Shown here in pieces: positions 58,198 to 64,000 of a stretch of 64,000 nt of DNA. The stretch comes from Phoronis australis (Eukaryota > Phoronida > Phoronidae), in NCBI GenBank assembly GCA_002633005.1, contig NMRA01000224.1, forward strand, positions 253,072 to 317,071, read 5' to 3'. Every line of letters begins with the position of its first letter. Position 1 is the first letter of the stretch. A model generated the notes under the pieces. That model saw only the letters and a list, made by a program, of their open reading frames with translations. It ran no database searches and was not told the origin of the DNA. The position numbers were made by a program, and so were the translations under genes.

Positions 58198-58238
58198 CGA
58201 CGACGACGACGACGACGTCTACGACGACGACGACGACG
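58198..58238 (+). repeat. (CGA)n microsatellite
   Basis: About 13 cga units with one interruption (cgtcta), 260 bp upstream of the CEMIP-like start codon. Confidence 0.95.
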
Positions 58239-58989
58239 CAACTGACAATAATAGTTATACAACGATTAATGATGCAAAAATATGATCATTCACAGCTTCT
58301 AAAAAATCAGTTGAAAATTTCTCCTGCCAATGTTTATGAAGAAATTCAACAGTTAGTGAAAACTCGTAAAATCTTGTCTAGTCTCATTTTCAACAATTAA
58401 CAACCAATCGAAAATGATTAAAAACAACCCTTGCATGTGAATCAATTTTTGAGTAATGCATTTTTCAAAATAAAATCGGTCTCATAAATTCCCATTTTTG
58501 TGTTATAAATTTTTTTTCTAAGCTTCAGAAAAACTGGACGTTATTACGACAGTTTAGTTTCAACCGCCGACGGAGTGTGCCTCAGTCACCAGACTTTCAG
58601 AAAATAACAAATTTTAATTCAAATAAATCATATCAAAGTGATGACGTTGTTTATAAATTATAAGGCTCCTGTGAAGAATGTTGCATTTCTGACACCAGGG
58701 ATTGGTAGGCAGGTTTGAGGGCGTGGCATAGGAGGCCCGCCCCCCAACAGACAGGACCAAAAACGCTGCCGACATGCCATTTTTATCGGGAGTTGGAAAT
58801 AGTGGTTGAGCTCCTATTAGGACATCCTAGATCCACCAGCCAGTGTATTTGTAGCGGCTGTAAGCTAATCACTTCCGGTCATAAACAGAAAGTTGCCAAA
58901 TGCAAAAATAAACTTGAGAAATCAAACTTTTGCAAATCGACATTGAAAAAACGCAAATCTAAACGTGCGAAATAAATGATCATCTGTTG

Positions 58990-59065
58990 ATACAGAAGAC
59001 ATTGTGTAGCAGAGGTTTGAGCTTCGGACTCTCTTTGGAGGACACCGGTTCAAAATACTGACTTT
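58990..59065 (+). repeat. tRNA-like repeat fragment
   Basis: gtgtagcagaggtttgagc, then ggacaccggttcaaaatac gives A-box and B-box-like blocks with tRNA-like spacing. Short and worn. Confidence 0.35.
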
Positions 59066-59220
59066 AGTTTGCCGGCAGATGTCTCCTACTCCTCAGCTGT
59101 ATGCAACAGAGTGAACGAGTATTTGGATATAATGCGAACGCGATTTCTGGAGATTTTCTAATATTAAAAAACTAGAAAAATCTCATTTGATGCTACAAAG
59201 AAGTAAAGAAAAGGGTACTT

Positions 59221-59290
59221 TTTCCGGTCAGTTTACTTCTTCCGGTCACTTTACTTATTCCGGTCAGTTTACTTCTTCCGGTCAGTTTAT
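59221..59290 (+). repeat. 18-bp tandem repeat, about four units
   Basis: Units of 'ttccggtcagtttacttc' with small changes, upstream of the CEMIP-like gene. Confidence 0.9.
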
Positions 59291-59509
59291 TAATGAATAC
59301 ACGCGACGTTTTGAGGGACTGTTCACAACTTAGATAAACCTTAACTCAAGAGGTACGTCGGTGACGTAGTAGTGTATTTAATTCCTTGATTAAGACTGTC
59401 AGCTCGATAAAAACACCAGGGCAACGATATTATAGGAATGGTATGACCGGGCGTTTCAGGTGCAGGCTACGGAGTATTGTTGCTCTGCTGTTATTTTAAT
59501 AAAACGAAC

Positions 59510-59585
59510 ATTCCTGAGATATAACTATTAAAATAGTTCTATACATAGTTGAGATATAACTATTAAAATAGTTATATCTCGGGAA
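59510..59585. repeat. Nested inverted repeats
   Basis: gagatataactatt ... aatagttatatctc (59551-59580) forms a perfect 14-bp-arm hairpin with a 2-nt spacer. A further copy of the left arm at 59515 allows an alternative, longer pairing with the same right arm. Confidence 0.85.
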
Positions 59586-62500
59586 TATCCGTGTTGTAAA
59601 AATCACTGGGCATAGGTTATTGCTGTCATAAAGATAGCGTGTTACGGCAAGTTGTTGCGTAGAACTTTCTGGAATAACTGCTAAACCTGTCTTTAGCGAC
59701 TGAGTTCAGGACAACGTAGCCCTGTTACCATGGCTTATATAACTAAAGGCACGTCGCGCTCAGCAAAACGTAGCTTTACGCTTGACAATGTGAACCCCGG
59801 CGTTTCTTGTTGCACGAACAAATGGTACGGAGAAATGGCCAAGGAGGAAAGATGACATAACTTCGCTTACGATCGTATGATACTATACGACGTGGGTCAC
59901 AGGCACAAAGTACAAATGGACAACTGAAATCTCCATGTTCAAGTATTAATGGCCCCGTTATACACTGTCGCTCATCTTTTTAAAAGAATCTCAAATGCTC
60001 AAGCTATCGTAGATTCGTCCGGAGATCTCAACTGTATTGGGGATAAGTATACCCAGTCTATTTGCCAATCAGGGATGGACCTGCCTTTGCTGATCTGAAT
60101 CTTCCTGCTACTTTGCCTAACATGTCCTCAAGTATTACCGAACTGCCAGTTCTATACAAGCCAAGAAAGGTGGGACCGTATCAATTTCGTTCAGCTTGCA
60201 TCTTTGGCAAAATCATTGACGGGAGACGTAACGGCACTGAACCGGCGAGGAGCGTCAACACCAAGGGACCCTGGTGGTACGAGAAATGGAATCTTCATGC
60301 ATTGAACTATTCCAGTAGTATAATTCATTGGTTCATGGAATCGAATCAACTTTTGAGTCAACAGCTGAAGAATTCTTTTACGACGAATCTGTGAAATTTA
60401 ACATCCCTTGACAAAAAACACGTCAATCCCAAAGATAAGAATTGATGAAATTCTTCTATGAAGAGTATTAAAAACTGTTGAGCAACCTATCAGAGATTTT
60501 TATTCCTCAGTGGATGGCGCGCGCTACACTACTTGTATTGCAAAATGGTGGCGACGATGTTGCTCGGCACTCAGTCGTGAGATGACAACATAATGTGTGG
60601 AAAAAGTTTTAAAATAAAAATTGGTCAGAAAAAGACTGAACAGGTTTTGTGAAAGCCGTACACAACACGTATTCATCCAATACTATTTGCTACACTTACC
60701 TTAAGCGAAATAACCCCTCAATGTACAGAATCTATTTGATAAACGCAAGTGATAAGTGATAAACATAGTTTTAACGCATGCGTGATTAATTATCAGAAAG
60801 TTATCTTCTTGGACCCAGGTTTGTTCTTGAACCTTTGGGCCAAGCTGAATTTGGCCTTGCTAACCTCTTTCGCTCACCGCGAATTTTACTCCCTACGGGT
60901 GTGTACCCTAATTAAGCACGTGTGTTAGAAAATGCAAATAGTCGAGAAACATTTTGATGCGTGAATCTGTCGTGGGTACCTTGTAAGAGCGTATTGGCGT
61001 ATGCCCCTTTGTAGAAAACTGCGCCTATATCCAGAATTGGGGGCATGCGCCTACATGTGAGCCATGCTTGAAAACGATTTTAATGAGCGCACCAACCATT
61101 ATTGTAAAATTATGCTCTGTTACTTGACTCAAGTAATGCAGTGAAGAATTTCGCGACTAATATGCGCTCCCAGTAGACGTAATGTAACAGAGATTGATTT
61201 TTCAGATAAAGCTGTAGGGGCTTTTAATGAAAAAGTTAATTAAATTGTTTACGTTAGCCAAAAATTTTATTCAATTTCCACCCAAATATTTGACATTAAG
61301 TAAGATTATTCAGGTCTGGATCATTAATGATATAACAGTTTTGTACATTCTTAAAAATATGAAAATATTAAAATGAAATTTACAACTGATTGTCACGTGA
61401 CTTACATAACATTTCAAGCTGAATGCCGCCCTGTTTAGCTACTTAACACATAAAAATCCTTTCATTCTCACGAAGCTAGTCTCGCGTTATTACGTCAGGA
61501 TTCTGTTTCCGTTACCAACATGAACATCGAAACCATTAACGACGCATATACAGATTGCCAGGTAATGGAGTTGCTGGCTCATTAGGCGGGAATTCTAAAT
61601 TGGATGAGCGTGGTAATGTTTTTAAAACACAAAAGGCTCCACGTTGGAAATCAATGCTGGCGGCTAAAGGCGGCAAAATGCAGCGTTCACAGTGAACTAC
61701 AAATGAGCTCAGCAGAACGCCTTATTTAAATATGAAAATGCGCTCAGTCGTGTAAAAATGCCTCGCACAGGAAAGATTAAAAGATTTTCTCAAGAAAAAA
61801 CTCAAGCCTGTATCAGGAGGAAGGCATGCACGAAGGACACATAACTGCGCTTAAACGCAAATGCGCCAAAATGCAAAACATAGATGCGCATTTGGGCCTA
61901 AATACGGACATATACGGTATTCAAATTGGCCGGTCCTTGGTATGTGAAATGAAAAGTACTAATCTGAGATAGGGAGCTGTGGGTAGGGGAGAGCTGGCGG
62001 GAATGAGTTACGGAAAGCGAGAGAGTGAGAAACAGATGGATGTTCATGCTGGTAACGCTAATTTTGTAGGATCAAAAGCCTACACAATAGTATAAAATTC
62101 TTCTACAATTGAGTAGTCTAAATCAGTTTATTTCTTGCCAGACTGAGCCCGGGATACGAGAACAGGGCTTCTGGACTTAGCGCTCAGAAGGATGACTTTT
62201 TCACGACCAGTTGCCCTCAATAAAGGGTGCCTTGTCCGACAAAATTCCCGCGAAGAGGGTTAATTTTGGGAATTCGAAATTATACACTCGGCTTCTCAGC
62301 CTCGATCGCTGATCTTGTTCACTTTACAAAAAATTAAGGTCACAAAATTTCATGTCCCGCGGTGACAGAAATCGTTTTAGTAAAGCCACCCTGAACATCG
62401 CCCCCTCTTTGAGTTTACTTAAATGGGTGGGCATCCTAGTTGTGTAGCAGCACTCCAGTCAAGAAATTTAGTTGAATATCGGTCAGGCAGAAGGCTAGAG

Positions 62501-63114
62501 TTCACTGCACTTTAGCTACCGTTTATCGTAACCTATGCCCTGCCGTACTCAGGCTAAAAATTATTTCACAAACGTGAGTTAATAGTTCATTATTGCTGCA
62601 GACAATGATCGTTGCTTGTCACGGAGGGTTAAATTCAGCAACGTTTTACCCGTATGCACAAACACTTTACAGAGGGATTCCATACATTTTGTTGTAACCA
62701 AATTCAATTCAACCAAGTGATAAGAATCCAATGACCCTACTTGGGAAGAGCAAATGCCCGCGAAGATGTTTGTAATTCGACACCAGAAAGCGGTTTACAG
62801 CGGTTTGAACGAATGAAATGCCAGCTGCCATGGCAAAGGCAGTCAATCGTGGGGCGTCAGTCCGCCAGATAGCGCTCTTGTACTAGAAGCACCCTCTTTC
62901 ATGACGGCCATTGTTATTGCTCCATAAGATTGTACTCTCACAATAAGCAAGTGTTTTGTTTGTTAAGTAGTTAGTTGACCTCTTCAACTTACTGGTGGGG
63001 CACTAATATGACAGAATGTGACCATCATACCATTCAGTTCACTAAATCAGACTCTGAAATTGCCAGTCACAGGTGATGAAATCCCACACAAAAGCTTATA
63101 ACACAACAAGTCGT

Positions 63115-64000
63115 GTGTAACAGTTTTATTAGAAATAAATAACAGCAATAAAGTATACAAAAGCCGTCAGTGAAACCTCGCCTGCACACAGCATACATAC
63201 AGCAGACACAATAATACGGCCCGACTATAGAGACAAAGAATCACACCGTAATTATTAGTACAAGTGGAAAGATGAATGACTGTTGGAATTTAAAAACAGT
63301 AAAACCCCTAAAAATGACATAAGTAATGATAAAAGTATATCACAAACAGGTATGATCCCAATTAGAAAACCTTTAGTCAATCAATCATACCTAAATTCTA
63401 GCCATCAAAATCCAAGAGATATCACACGGTTTTACTGGAGTTCTGAACTAATTGCCGTATATTCAGAAGTGAAAATTTGCACCTGTTTTCATTTTCACTG
63501 AATGCACTGGTTCCCAACTGGCAGTGTGATGCAGAGGAATGAGAAAAAATTGCTCACAAACTCCTCCCCATCACCAGTCTCCCCATCAACAAAAACTTCA
63601 GCTGTGTGTTTTGCCCAGTAACTCAACCAGTAGGCCACAAACCAGCACTAACAGAAGTGGGGTAACATCCCCACAACACTTTGTATCACTCTTGCAAGAG
63701 TCCATGCTAGTCTATTTCGTCACCATGACGCCCACACCCAGCATGCATTATTATGCTTACATATCAACCCACACCACCATTACCCCAACACAAGACTGAG
63801 GCGATGTATTCCCCCAGACATTAACATTTATACAGCATTCCAAAGAAAACCCATCAGTACACTGAATGGAATTAAACAAAACGCTGTTCTAAAGCCCAGC
63901 TTCAAAATCCTGCTAATAGAATCCTACTCAACGTGGAATGAGCTCCAAACACAAAAATAAACAAGACTCAAGTCACAATGTTTTTCCCAACGACCACCCC
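63115..64000 (-). other. Possible 3' untranslated region of a minus-strand gene beyond the window
   Basis: A minus-strand AATAAA (near 63126-63131), with further A/T-rich sequence and no conserved frame, could be the 3' end of a gene lying to the right. Weak evidence. Confidence 0.2.

Larger units (their letters stand above)
57999..63100. other. Upstream region of the CEMIP-like gene, no recognised gene
   Basis: Holds microsatellites, tandem and inverted repeats and a tRNA-like fragment. The longest frame (60062-60394, + strand, 110 codons, starting MPIRDGPAFADLNLP) has no recognised domain, no clear splice context and no homologous copy in the window. I leave it as unsupported. Confidence 0.5.

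Noticed and set aside
60062-60394. 110-codon ORF upstream of the CEMIP-like gene
   Set aside because: No recognisable domain, no splice partner and length within chance for A/T-poor stretches; not called as a gene.

Overview
This is animal nuclear DNA: two intron-rich genes that converge tail to tail, set in abundant mobile elements. The gene content and transposon load suggest an invertebrate deuterostome, and amphioxus (Branchiostoma) is my best guess. That is inference from family knowledge; no ribosomal or mitochondrial marker is present. Both gene models were built by hand by joining exons at AG/GT boundaries and checking phase at every junction.

Plus strand, 5.2-31.2 kb: an SSUH2 (ssu-2) family gene. 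It has a Gly/Pro/Tyr-rich N-terminus, a PPxY motif, the conserved SSUH2 core, a DnaJ-like CxxC zinc-finger region with a striking histidine run, and a C-terminal CTIL prenylation-type box. The first coding exon was not found, so the 5' end is missing. The first recognisable exon (224 nt) occurs twice. The copies are separated by one TTAA-flanked, THAP-bearing Kolobok-type transposon and followed by a second. The second transposon carries a nested 3.16 kb element with 17-bp terminal repeats. A 63-nt zinc-finger exon is also duplicated, and a 69-bp repeat has made a decoy splice acceptor.

Minus strand, 57.9-36.9 kb: a complete CEMIP/TMEM2-family gene with 21 coding exons and 1153 residues by my count. 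Its architecture is unusual: signal peptide, CBM39 beta-glucan-binding domain, WSC carbohydrate-binding domain, Thr-rich linker, then G8 and the CEMIP beta-helix body. The internal and C-terminal GG-type lectin domains of vertebrate CEMIP appear absent. This is the most interesting object in the window: a CEMIP-like hyaluronan-binding or hyaluronan-degrading scaffold joined to glucan/glycan recognition modules.

The rest is repeats and unassigned sequence. Repeats include a 456-bp foldback, a Mutator-like foldback with a 9-bp target duplication 5 nt from a splice donor, hAT-like elements carrying tRNA-like segments, a Penelope-type fragment, minisatellites, and low-complexity runs. About 5 kb upstream of the CEMIP-like gene (58-63 kb) has no recognisable gene. 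Single Ns lie next to or inside several duplications and palindromes, so some duplications may be assembly or haplotype artefacts.
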